This document shows positions 25,476-32,810 of a stretch of DNA of 64,000 nucleotides, piece after piece. This DNA comes from JBFMHP01 sp040752855. GTDB taxonomy: Bacteria; Pseudomonadota; Gammaproteobacteria; RBG-16-57-12. Position numbers and translations under genes: made by a program. The stretch spans positions 62,001-126,000 of the forward strand of contig JBFMHP010000009.1 of assembly GCA_040752855.1 (NCBI GenBank), given 5' to 3'. The number at the start of each line of letters is the position of its first letter. The stretch's first letter is position 1. Below the pieces are notes generated by a model. That model saw only the letters and a list, made by a program, of their open reading frames with translations. It searched no databases and was not told where the DNA came from.

Positions 25476-27008
25476 ATGGAATATCTGGCTGGAGCACGCA
25501 TTGCCCTGACTCCCCGCCCGGTCCAGCGACGCGAGGCGGCGCTGGAGGCGGCGCTCTTGGGGCACTGCCCGGGGCGGGTGCGTCTGGAGCGGCTGCTCGT
25601 GCTGACGGGCGCGCTGGATGATTTGCGCGCGGCGGGTTTCGGGCCGATGGTGGAGGCCCTCATCGCCGGTCAGATGCCGCAGGGCGGGCCGCTGACCGCC
25701 CAGCTGGCCGGCCTGTACCACTTGCCGCTGTCACTGCGCTCCAGCGCGGAGTTTCACGATATTTTTCCCGATGCCGCGACCGCGCCCTGCGCATACGAAA
25801 GCCTGCTGGCGGGCAATCGCGCCTGGCTGCCCCAAGCGGTGGACGATTTCTTTGCCAACGGCGGGGAAAAATTGTGGGTGGTTCGGATTCCCGAGGGCGA
25901 AGCCCAGGCAGGTTTCCTCCCGGCGTCTAACACCCTGCTGCACGATGTCGACACCCTGCGCGGCCTGGCCTCCGTGCTGGTGATTCCCGCGCTGGCGGTG
26001 GTGGCGATGCCGGACCTAGAACGCTTACAAATCCCGCCCCGTCTGCCGGACGTGCCGAGGGTGCGGCTGGCCAATCCGCAACCGCAGTTTCTGCCCTGCG
26101 GCAAAAGCACGGAAGACGATCACCGGGAACGGCGCTATCCCTCTGAGCTGTCAGCCATGCCCGAGCCCCGGCCGTTGGAAGAGTTGCTGCGCGGAATATT
26201 GCAGTTCATCGCACGCTACCGACCTGATGTACAGTGCTTGCTGACGCTTCCCCTGGCCTATTCCGGTGAAATCGACAGTCCCGTGGTGGATCGACGCGCC
26301 CTGGAGCGGATCAGTGCCATCCGTGACGCGAGCAGCGGCCATCTGCTCCGGCACGTCCAGTTCCTGTTTCCCTATTTGCGCGGCCCGCGCTTCGCCTTGC
26401 ATACACCGGTGGGGGTCATCGCGGGCAAGCAAGCGGACACGGCACGCGCCAAAGGACCATGGCATTCCATCGGCGCCCAGCCCCTGGTCACCGAGGCCCT
26501 GCCCTACCCGCGCCTGTCCATCGCCCAGATGCTGGATTTGCGCGAAAAACCCGGCATCGGCGTGCTGCAGCAGCGCACTGGATTCAGCGGTTACCCCCAG
26601 TTGAGCCTGGACGACGAGCGCCTGGTGGTTCCGGCCTTGCCGCCCGCCGATTACAGCAACGCGCAGGACATGCGGCAATTTGACGGCTTCCGTTCCGCCG
26701 AGGTGATGCGCTTTCTTGGTTTTTTGCGCCGTCAATTACAAGCGCTGGGGGAACAGTTGGTGTTCAACGTCGATGTCGACGATCCGCGCCCACGCCTGTT
26801 GCTGGAGCAGTTTTTCCGTAATCTCTATAACCGCGGCGCGCTTCGCGGGCGCATCCCGGAGGAAGGGTTTCAGATCAAACAGTCGCAACCGGGAGAAGGG
26901 ACGATCCAGTTCGATATTCAGATTGCGCCGGCCTTTCCCATCGACCGGATCTATCTCACCTTCATCAATATCCATGGTGAATGGCAAGCGGAGGTGACCC
27001 ATGGCTGA
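25476..27008 (+). CDS. second, divergent sheath-like protein
   Basis: This 510-aa protein has the sheath-type block VDDFFANGGEKLWVVRIPEG near 125, equivalent to FFDGGGKQLYVSRV in the main sheath. It also has a sheath-like C-terminal domain with RSAEVMRFLGFLRRQLQALG near 407 and LLLEQFFRNLYNRGALRGRI near 443. The usual N-terminal PGV-VEE linker strand is missing; the protein starts MEYLAGARIALTPRPVQRRE. Afp and PVC also have more than one sheath paralogue, at least one of which contacts the baseplate or cap. I infer a specialised sheath ring, probably at the baseplate end because it precedes the Afp5-like tube gene. It overlaps that gene by eight bases. Confidence 0.75.
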   Translation: MEYLAGARIALTPRPVQRREAALEAALLGHCPGRVRLERLLVLTGALDDLRAAGFGPMVEALIAGQMPQGGPLTAQLAGLYHLPLSLRSSAEFHDIFPDAATAPCAYESLLAGNRAWLPQAVDDFFANGGEKLWVVRIPEGEAQAGFLPASNTLLHDVDTLRGLASVLVIPALAVVAMPDLERLQIPPRLPDVPRVRLANPQPQFLPCGKSTEDDHRERRYPSELSAMPEPRPLEELLRGILQFIARYRPDVQCLLTLPLAYSGEIDSPVVDRRALERISAIRDASSGHLLRHVQFLFPYLRGPRFALHTPVGVIAGKQADTARAKGPWHSIGAQPLVTEALPYPRLSIAQMLDLREKPGIGVLQQRTGFSGYPQLSLDDERLVVPALPPADYSNAQDMRQFDGFRSAEVMRFLGFLRRQLQALGEQLVFNVDVDDPRPRLLLEQFFRNLYNRGALRGRIPEEGFQIKQSQPGEGTIQFDIQIAPAFPIDRIYLTFINIHGEWQAEVTHG

Positions 27009-27528
27009 GGTCACCGAATTCGTCCCGTTCCGCTTCCGCATCGCCCTCTACAACACCGATTCCAACCAGTTATTGTGCGCGGGCGATTTCAGCGAGGTCA
27101 GCGGCTTTGAACTGACCATGGAGCCCAAGACCATCGCCGAAGGAGGCCGCAATTGGGGCGAGCATCAACGTTCCGGCCCCACCAAATTCGCGCCAATGGT
27201 GCTCAAGCGCGGGGTCACCAGCGTAAACGACCTCTGGGCGTGGTTCGACATCACCACGCGTCAGAGCTTTTACGGCTATCGCCTGCATGGCGAGATCACC
27301 GTGCTGGGCAATCCCACGGCCAAACCCAACGGCGGAAGCGGCAAGGGCGCACACGCGGGCCAGACCGTCACCGACAATCCGGTGATGGTCTGGAAGCTCA
27401 CCGGCGTGCTGCCCACCAAGTTCAAGGGCCCTGATTTGAACGCGACCGCCAACCAGGTCGCCATCGAAGAGTTGCATCTTGTGCATGAAGGATTGGAACT
27501 TCAACGACCGGCGCCGGCAAAATCGTAA
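27001..27528 (+). CDS. second CIS tube protein (Afp5/Pvc5-like tube initiator)
   Basis: The 175-aa protein resembles the tube protein at 24987 but is longer. The shared core is CAGDFSEVSGFELTMEPKTI near 25, MVLKRGVTSVNDLWAWFD near 65, and the C-terminal VAIEELHLVHEGLEL. A Gly/Asn/Lys-rich loop (AKPNGGSGKGAHAGQ) is inserted near 110. Tube variants of this kind (Afp5/Pvc5, gp54-like) form the first tube ring on the hub. It overlaps the sheath-like gene upstream by eight bases and is followed after nine bases by the CIS tube/LysM-type adaptor, matching the Afp5-Afp7 neighbourhood. Confidence 0.85.
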   Translation: MAEVTEFVPFRFRIALYNTDSNQLLCAGDFSEVSGFELTMEPKTIAEGGRNWGEHQRSGPTKFAPMVLKRGVTSVNDLWAWFDITTRQSFYGYRLHGEITVLGNPTAKPNGGSGKGAHAGQTVTDNPVMVWKLTGVLPTKFKGPDLNATANQVAIEELHLVHEGLELQRPAPAKS

Positions 27529-27537
27529 GGTAAAAAC

Positions 27538-28827
27538 ATGAGTGATGTAGAACGCGCCAAACTCATCCCCGTCACGGGTAACAGCGACACCCCGGACATG
27601 CAAAACGCCATCGACGTGCAGTTCAATCCAACGACCCTAAAAGTGACGTTGTCGAACACGCTCAAGGAAAACGCCCGCACCGGCAATACCCGCGCCACGC
27701 AATATGTGGACAAGAGCTCCTCGACCCTGACCGTGGAGCTGGTATTCGACACCACCTATATCGAAGCCCCCGCCGGCAACAACGCCCAGGCCGCCCAGTC
27801 CGATGGCAGTGCATCCTCGAACAATCGCAACCGCATTGAACAAGGCTCCGATGTGCGTCAGCAAACCAAAAAGATTGCGGACGCCTTTGTCAAACCAGTG
27901 GGCTCCGGCACACGCATGCGCGCACCGAAGCGTTGCCTGTTCCAGTGGGGTGCCTTTCAATTCATCGGTTTGGTGGACAGCTTCGAGGAAACCGTGGACT
28001 TCTTCTCGCCGAAGGGCCGTCCGCTGCGCGCCACGGTTTCGCTAAAACTCAAGGAAGACCGCTACCAGTTTCGCAGCAACGACAGCAGCGCCTTGGCGGC
28101 GGAACAGACGCCGACCCTGAACTTTACCGGCAACGGCGCGGGCAGCAAGCAGCCCGGCGGCGGCAGCGGCGCCGGCAATGGCGCGCCTACCCCCAACCAA
28201 AACACTAGCCCCGTGCCCGGCGGCAGCGCCGGCCCCGGCAACTGGCGCGACAACGCCATGTTCAACGGAATCGAATCCCCGCGCCTGCCATCGCTGTCCA
28301 CCCTTGCGCTTCCCAGCGTCAATCTGAGCGCGGGGGCCGGATTCGGCATCAGCGGTGGCGTCGATATCGGCCTGAGCGCCGGGATCAGCCTCAATGCGGG
28401 GATCAGTGTCAGTGCGAGTGTCAGCGCAAGCATCAGCGCCAGTGCATCAGCGCGCCTCGGGGTGTCTGCCGGCGCGGCGGCTGGCGGCGTCCAAACAACT
28501 CGCCAAGGCGCGCCGAGCGCCACGCCAGCGACCCAGGGCGTCAGTCCCGCCTTTAAGTTCGGCAATTCCGCAGCCCTCGGCACGGGCATCCCGGGCGCGT
28601 TTCACCCCAGCGCCAAGGCCAGTCTGCAGGCCTCGAGTCTGCAAGCAGGCAGCCTGCAGTTGCGTGCCGAACCTGGCGTCAGCAGCGCCAGCGGTGCAAG
28701 CCTCCCCGCCGGCGGCAGTGCTCAATTGGCCAACACACCGCGCGGCACCGAAGCACGCGTCCAGCACGGCGTTTCAGTGGCTGCGCTATTGAAAAACACC
28801 CCTGACCAAGGCGTCGGGTTTGACTAA
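27538..28827 (+). CDS. CIS tube adaptor (Afp7/Pvc7-like) with low-complexity C-terminal tail
   Basis: The 429-aa protein has the family N-terminus: IDVQFNPTTLKVTLSNTL near 22, then VDKSSSTLTVELVFDTTYIE, and CLFQWGAFQFIGLVDSFEET near 135. These match the CIS tube-adaptor domain of Afp7/Pvc7, which links hub and tube. In relatives a LysM domain usually follows. Here the region after about residue 190 is instead Gly/Ser/Ala-rich, with a run of Ile/Val-Ser-Ala repeats (about 262-320) and little charge. No LysM motif is visible. The tail may be flexible or form a repetitive beta structure. AAGG precedes the ATG. Start and end agree with tight spacing in the operon. Confidence 0.8.
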   Translation: MSDVERAKLIPVTGNSDTPDMQNAIDVQFNPTTLKVTLSNTLKENARTGNTRATQYVDKSSSTLTVELVFDTTYIEAPAGNNAQAAQSDGSASSNNRNRIEQGSDVRQQTKKIADAFVKPVGSGTRMRAPKRCLFQWGAFQFIGLVDSFEETVDFFSPKGRPLRATVSLKLKEDRYQFRSNDSSALAAEQTPTLNFTGNGAGSKQPGGGSGAGNGAPTPNQNTSPVPGGSAGPGNWRDNAMFNGIESPRLPSLSTLALPSVNLSAGAGFGISGGVDIGLSAGISLNAGISVSASVSASISASASARLGVSAGAAAGGVQTTRQGAPSATPATQGVSPAFKFGNSAALGTGIPGAFHPSAKASLQASSLQAGSLQLRAEPGVSSASGASLPAGGSAQLANTPRGTEARVQHGVSVAALLKNTPDQGVGFD

Positions 28828-28839
28828 AGGTAGCGAGCC

Positions 28840-29007
28840 ATGCCCATTCTGATCGATGAAGTGATCGCCGAAGTCAACGACAGCGTGACCCAGCCTGCCG
28901 AGGTGCAGCCTGCGGCGCAACAGTCGCCCTTGTCGGTGGCGGAATATGAATTGCTGCAAACCCTGGCCCTGATCCAACAGCGCCAGGAACGGCTCAAGGT
29001 GGACTGA
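28840..29007 (+). CDS. small CIS protein, 55 aa (Afp6-position)
   Basis: This short gene encodes 55 residues starting MPILIDEVIAEV and ending QRQERLKVD. It is acidic at the N-terminus and helical at the C-terminus (VAEYELLQTLALIQQRQERL). AAAGGTAGCGAG precedes the ATG. It begins 12 bases after the adaptor gene and ends five bases before the hub gene. Small proteins of about 55-60 aa occupy the same place in Afp/PVC clusters (Afp6/Pvc6), and the start MPIxIxEVIAEV fits that group. Its job is not known; it may plug or stabilise the hub. It is a real gene by position, ribosome site and family pattern. Confidence 0.75.
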   Translation: MPILIDEVIAEVNDSVTQPAEVQPAAQQSPLSVAEYELLQTLALIQQRQERLKVD

Positions 29008-29012
29008 CGCGC

Positions 29013-30059
29013 ATGACCGCCAGCGCCTTCATCAACACCCGCCCCACGTTCAAGTTAAACGGACAATCCCGCGCCAACTTGGAGCCCGCACTCACCGCGA
29101 TGGTCGTAAACCTGCCATTGCACGGCTGCGGCCATGGTGAACTGCACCTGACCAACTGGGGCGTCCCCGACGGCGGCCAAGATCCAGATTTCGTGCTAGA
29201 CGACATTGCCTTGGGCGCGGAGCTGGAGATCCAGATGGGTGAAGATAATCCTGTCACCCTGTTCAAGGGTGAAATCACCGCCGTCGAAGAGCGTTACGGT
29301 GAAGGCGCGCCCATCCTGGTGCTGCTGGTGCAGGACAAGCTCCACCGCCTCGCCCGCGCGCGCCACTGCCGCACCTTCGAAGACCAGAGCCCGGACGATG
29401 TGGTGCAAAGTATCGCCAGCGCAGCGGGGCTGCAGGCTGATGTGAGCATCTCCACCCTCACGGCCACCTGGCATCAATTAAACGAGAGCGATCTTGCGTT
29501 TCTGCTGCGGATCGCCGGACGTTTTGACATCGGCCTGCGCCTGGTGGGCAACACCCTGCGGGCGAAGGCGGAAGAAGCCGACTCCGCGCCCGTCGCCCTC
29601 AGCGCCCAGGACAGCGCGCTCAAGGTGCGCCTGATCGCCGACCTCAATCACCAACCCTCGGCATCCGCCGTACACGGGTACAACCTGGCGGACGACGCCG
29701 CCGCCGACCACTCCGCCAGCAGCATGACCCCCGCGCCCGGCGGCACGAGCGCCGCCACCACGTTGGGCAATCTGAGCTGGAGCAGCGATGAAATCGTTCC
29801 CCAACCCTTTGCCCGCAGCAGCGCCGAAGCCGAGGCCTACGCCACGGCCCACTTCCGCCGTCAAGCCAAGCGCTTCATCCAGGGGGAGATCGTCTGCCAA
29901 GGCGAACCCTCCCTGACAAGCGGCCGGGAGATCGAGCTCTCGGGCGTCTCACCGCGCTTGCGGGGGATTTACCAGGTCGTGCATTGCGTGCACCGTTTCG
30001 ACAGCGTCTCGGGCTATGAAACCCACCTCAAGGTCAACAAAGGGGGGTGGCAGCCATGA
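29013..30059 (+). CDS. baseplate hub protein (phage late control gpD / gp27-like)
   Basis: The 348-aa protein resembles phage late-control D proteins and the N-terminal part of VgrG, which form the trimeric hub under the tube. Visible marks are an N-terminal beta barrel (TRPTFKLNGQSR, LEIQMGEDNPVTLFKGEITA), then VQDKLHRLARARHCRTFEDQ near 108. The helical WHQLNESDLAFLLRIAGRFD near 150 is typical of the family. The C-terminal SGREIELSGVSPRLRGIYQV fits the second barrel. In Afp/PVC, hub and spike are fused (Afp8); here the spike is a separate gene that overlaps by four bases (ATGA). Confidence 0.87.
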   Translation: MTASAFINTRPTFKLNGQSRANLEPALTAMVVNLPLHGCGHGELHLTNWGVPDGGQDPDFVLDDIALGAELEIQMGEDNPVTLFKGEITAVEERYGEGAPILVLLVQDKLHRLARARHCRTFEDQSPDDVVQSIASAAGLQADVSISTLTATWHQLNESDLAFLLRIAGRFDIGLRLVGNTLRAKAEEADSAPVALSAQDSALKVRLIADLNHQPSASAVHGYNLADDAAADHSASSMTPAPGGTSAATTLGNLSWSSDEIVPQPFARSSAEAEAYATAHFRRQAKRFIQGEIVCQGEPSLTSGREIELSGVSPRLRGIYQVVHCVHRFDSVSGYETHLKVNKGGWQP

Positions 30060-30697
30060 ACCTCCATGCGCCCGGCGCCACAAGCAGCTTGCAGCTCGGA
30101 AGGGTGACCGACAACAGCGACCCCGAGAATCGGGGACGGATCAAGGTCCGCCTGATCGCCACGCCGATGGAGGTCTGGGCCAGCGTCGTTGCCCCCTCCG
30201 CCGGCGCCAATTACGGCGCCAGTTTTGTGCCCCGTCTGGAGGAGATCGTGGTGTTGGCCTTCGTCACCCCCGAACTCCCGCTGGTGCTGGGCAGCCTATG
30301 GTCGGGTTCAGGCAGCCGGCCCCAGGAAGCCGATCCGCAGGAGGACCACTATGTCATCCGCACCAAGGATGCCACCGTCCTCGACTTTGCCGATGGCGAC
30401 AATCCGAAAGTGCAGCTCATTACCCGCAGCGGCTACCACATCACCATCGACGAGGGCAGCGGCGGCGAGATCTCCGTGGTGCGCGGCGAACAGAGTGTGA
30501 AACTCGGCCCCAGCGGCATCGAGGTGCGCACCAGCGGCAGCGTCAATGTGGATGCCAGCACCGTCACGGTGAACGCCTCCACGGTGACCGTCAACGCGAG
30601 CATGTCGCGCTTCAGCGGCGTGGTGCAGGCCGACACGCTCATCGCCACCTCGGTGGTGGGCACCACCTATACCCCCGGCGCGGGCAACATCTGGTAG
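30056..30697 (+). CDS. baseplate spike protein (gpV/Gp5-like OB fold with beta-helix tip)
   Basis: The 213-aa protein has the gpV/gp5 OB-fold signature: LQLGRVTDNSDPENRGRIKV at about 12-31, then GASFVPRLEEIVVLAF near 58 and LPLVLGSLWSGSG near 76. The end has the short repeating pattern VNASTVTVNASTVTVNAS (about 164-181), which should form a triple-stranded beta-helix needle. I chose the ATG at 30056 because AGGGGGG lies at a proper distance. A GTG at 30047 falls within that ribosome site. The start overlaps the hub stop by four bases. No PAAR gene was found, so the needle may itself be the tip. Confidence 0.87.
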   Translation: MNLHAPGATSSLQLGRVTDNSDPENRGRIKVRLIATPMEVWASVVAPSAGANYGASFVPRLEEIVVLAFVTPELPLVLGSLWSGSGSRPQEADPQEDHYVIRTKDATVLDFADGDNPKVQLITRSGYHITIDEGSGGEISVVRGEQSVKLGPSGIEVRTSGSVNVDASTVTVNASTVTVNASMSRFSGVVQADTLIATSVVGTTYTPGAGNIW

Positions 30698-30708
30698 GAG
30701 GACACAAC

Positions 30709-32379
30709 ATGAATATCGCCCAACAACTCCATCCGGTGCGCATCAAACCGCCGTTCTTTCAAACCGGACAGGGCACGCAGCATTGCGGCCTGCACCGCTA
30801 TCTCGATGCCGACTTCGTCAATCGCTTCAAGCAGGACGTACAACGGCGCCAGTTCAGCCTGACCCAATTCACCTCCTGGCAGAACGACGAACGCCACAGC
30901 CGCTTCGGTCAAGAGCCGGTGCTGCGACTGCCCCTGCACCGGGCGTTTCATATCGTCAGCTGCGAAGTGGTGTGCGAGCGCCTCGGCCACCCCGCCCTGG
31001 ACCCGCAGAAAATCACCAGCGCCGGCTTCGTCATCCGCAAGCGCGGCGCCGGGCGCGAACTGGCCTGGATGCTGGAAGACGGTGACGCGCTGGGCTGGCA
31101 AGAGGCGCCCACGGAGCTGCGCGATCCGGACATCAACCGCCGGCTCTGCGCCAGCGGTGTGCTGCACAAACGGGGAGATCAACCCGCCTATTCCGGAGAA
31201 GAGGTGCATCCCCTGCATGTGTTGAAAACCACCGACGCCGCCGGTAAGACCCACACCCTGCTCTATGGCTACGTGCCGCTGGGCGGCTTTCACTACCACC
31301 GTGATCCCAACGCGGCCGTCGATGCCCAGTCGCAACAACAGGTGCTGAACGCCGCCGCCGAATTCCTGCCCTGGCCCTTCGGGTTTCGCAAACCGCTCAA
31401 TCAAACCTGGCTGGCCGAACACACCCGCCCGGTTGATCAGGGCCGGCCATCCAAACCGATGTTCGAGCTGCTGCGGCTTTTGGTCAACCGCTACCACCTC
31501 GGCGAGTCGAACATCGCCGAAAACGCATCCCTGGAGAGGTACTGCTCGGGCCTGTGGTTCCATGACCTTTCCCATCTGCCGAGCCAGCTGCGCCAACAGG
31601 GTTATACCGACAGCAATCATGGCCGGTTCACCACCTATCGCCGGCTGGATCTGCTCAGCTATCTGAAGGCCTGTTTCAACGCCGGCGGCGACAACCCGCT
31701 GGTGCGCTGGATCATCCAACAGGAACAACGCATCGATCAGGCGGGCGGCCTCGATAAGCTCGCCGAGCTCGACAAGCTGCCCAACAGCTCGGGCAGCGGC
31801 ACGCTGGGGTATTCCTTGCTGATGCTGGCGGCGGACGCCCAGGAGATCCGCACCCTGCTCAATCAGCGCCTGCGCGACCAGACCCTGAGCCAGGTGAAAG
31901 AAATCCCGCTGCCCAAATTCACGCAGGGCAGCGGTGATCTCTACCAAATCGTCCCGTTTGTGCGCTCCCTGACCGACAGCGGCCGCGAACAGATCGTATG
32001 GGCCGATGCCAGCGCCCGCAGCATCGCCTTCCGGGTGGCCGCACCCTTCGATCCCGAGGCCAGCCGCCCGTCGCTCATCCAGATGCCATCGCTGGCGGAT
32101 TTGAAACGCGGCCTGGCCAAGGGCGCGGCGATGATCACCCCGGCGGACACCTTCAATCTGATCGACAGCCTGAAATTGAACAAAGGCGCAGGGCCGGACG
32201 CGCTGCCCGACAGCACACCGGGCCCCGGCCTGGGGATTCAGTGGATCTGCTCCTTCAGCCTGCCGGTGATTACCTTGGTGGCCATGATACTGCTGATGAT
32301 CATGATCACCCTGCTGAATATCGTGTTCTTTTGGCTGCCATGGGTGCGGATCTGCTTGCCGTTCCCAAAGATGAAGTGA
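30709..32379 (+). CDS. CIS-associated protein with C-terminal hydrophobic (membrane) tail
   Basis: I do not recognise the fold of this 556-aa protein. The soluble part has blocks such as RFKQDVQRRQFSLTQFTSWQ near 38, VLKTTDAAGKTHTLLYGYVP near 170 and a helical middle (DLLSYLKACFNAGGDNPLVR near 317). The last 50 residues hold a long apolar run, SFSLPVITLVAMILLMIMIT, and then NIVFFWLPWV, enough for one or two membrane helices. The start is the ATG at 30709 after GGAGGA; reading further upstream gives only an out-of-frame extension through the spike gene. Its place between the spike and gp25 genes suggests a baseplate-linked part. A membrane-binding role is inferred. Confidence 0.75.
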   Translation: MNIAQQLHPVRIKPPFFQTGQGTQHCGLHRYLDADFVNRFKQDVQRRQFSLTQFTSWQNDERHSRFGQEPVLRLPLHRAFHIVSCEVVCERLGHPALDPQKITSAGFVIRKRGAGRELAWMLEDGDALGWQEAPTELRDPDINRRLCASGVLHKRGDQPAYSGEEVHPLHVLKTTDAAGKTHTLLYGYVPLGGFHYHRDPNAAVDAQSQQQVLNAAAEFLPWPFGFRKPLNQTWLAEHTRPVDQGRPSKPMFELLRLLVNRYHLGESNIAENASLERYCSGLWFHDLSHLPSQLRQQGYTDSNHGRFTTYRRLDLLSYLKACFNAGGDNPLVRWIIQQEQRIDQAGGLDKLAELDKLPNSSGSGTLGYSLLMLAADAQEIRTLLNQRLRDQTLSQVKEIPLPKFTQGSGDLYQIVPFVRSLTDSGREQIVWADASARSIAFRVAAPFDPEASRPSLIQMPSLADLKRGLAKGAAMITPADTFNLIDSLKLNKGAGPDALPDSTPGPGLGIQWICSFSLPVITLVAMILLMIMITLLNIVFFWLPWVRICLPFPKMK

Positions 32380-32390
32380 GGTTCTGAACG

Positions 32391-32786
32391 ATGCGGACAC
32401 CGATTCCATCCATTCAAAGCTGGCCCTTGGGGGGCGTAGATGAAGACGGTCGCTTCAGCTGGTCCAGCGATGACCAGAGTATTCGCGAAACGATGTTGAA
32501 CATCCTGCTCACCCGCCCCGGTGAACGCCTGCAGCGACCGGATTTCGGCGCCGGGCTGCTCAATTTCGTGCATCAGCCCAACAACGAAACCACGCGCACC
32601 CTGATGGCCGGCGTGGTGCGCAAATCGCTGGAGCGCTGGGAAACAAGGGTGGTCGTCGAGGATGTCGAGGTCGCACCCAGCCCGACCAGCGTGGCGGAGG
32701 TGCACATCAACATCCGCTATCGCATGGGGTTCGCCCAGATCCCCGCGCAACTGGGTTTCACGTTTAACCTGGGCCAGCCCGCATAA
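32391..32786 (+). CDS. gp25-like baseplate wedge protein
   Basis: The 131-aa protein carries the GPW/gp25 pattern: WSSDDQSIRETMLNILLTRP near 25-44, GERLQRPDFGAGLLNFV near 45-61, and an RWETRVVVEDVEV strand near 87. gp25 proteins start sheath assembly at the baseplate wedge and are among the most conserved parts of contractile tails. Length matches Afp9 and TssE-like relatives. GAGG precedes the ATG at a good distance. It lies 11 bases after the hydrophobic-tail gene and 24 bases before the gpJ-like gene. Confidence 0.93.
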   Translation: MRTPIPSIQSWPLGGVDEDGRFSWSSDDQSIRETMLNILLTRPGERLQRPDFGAGLLNFVHQPNNETTRTLMAGVVRKSLERWETRVVVEDVEVAPSPTSVAEVHINIRYRMGFAQIPAQLGFTFNLGQPA

Positions 32787-32810
32787 GGGCCCGCTGACGA
32801 GGACGATTGC

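Noticed and set aside
30016..30708. Upstream in-frame extension of the hydrophobic-tail gene across the spike gene
   Set aside because: This part is an out-of-frame reading of the spike gene (Arg/Gly/His-rich); the ATG at 30709 has GGAGGA before it.
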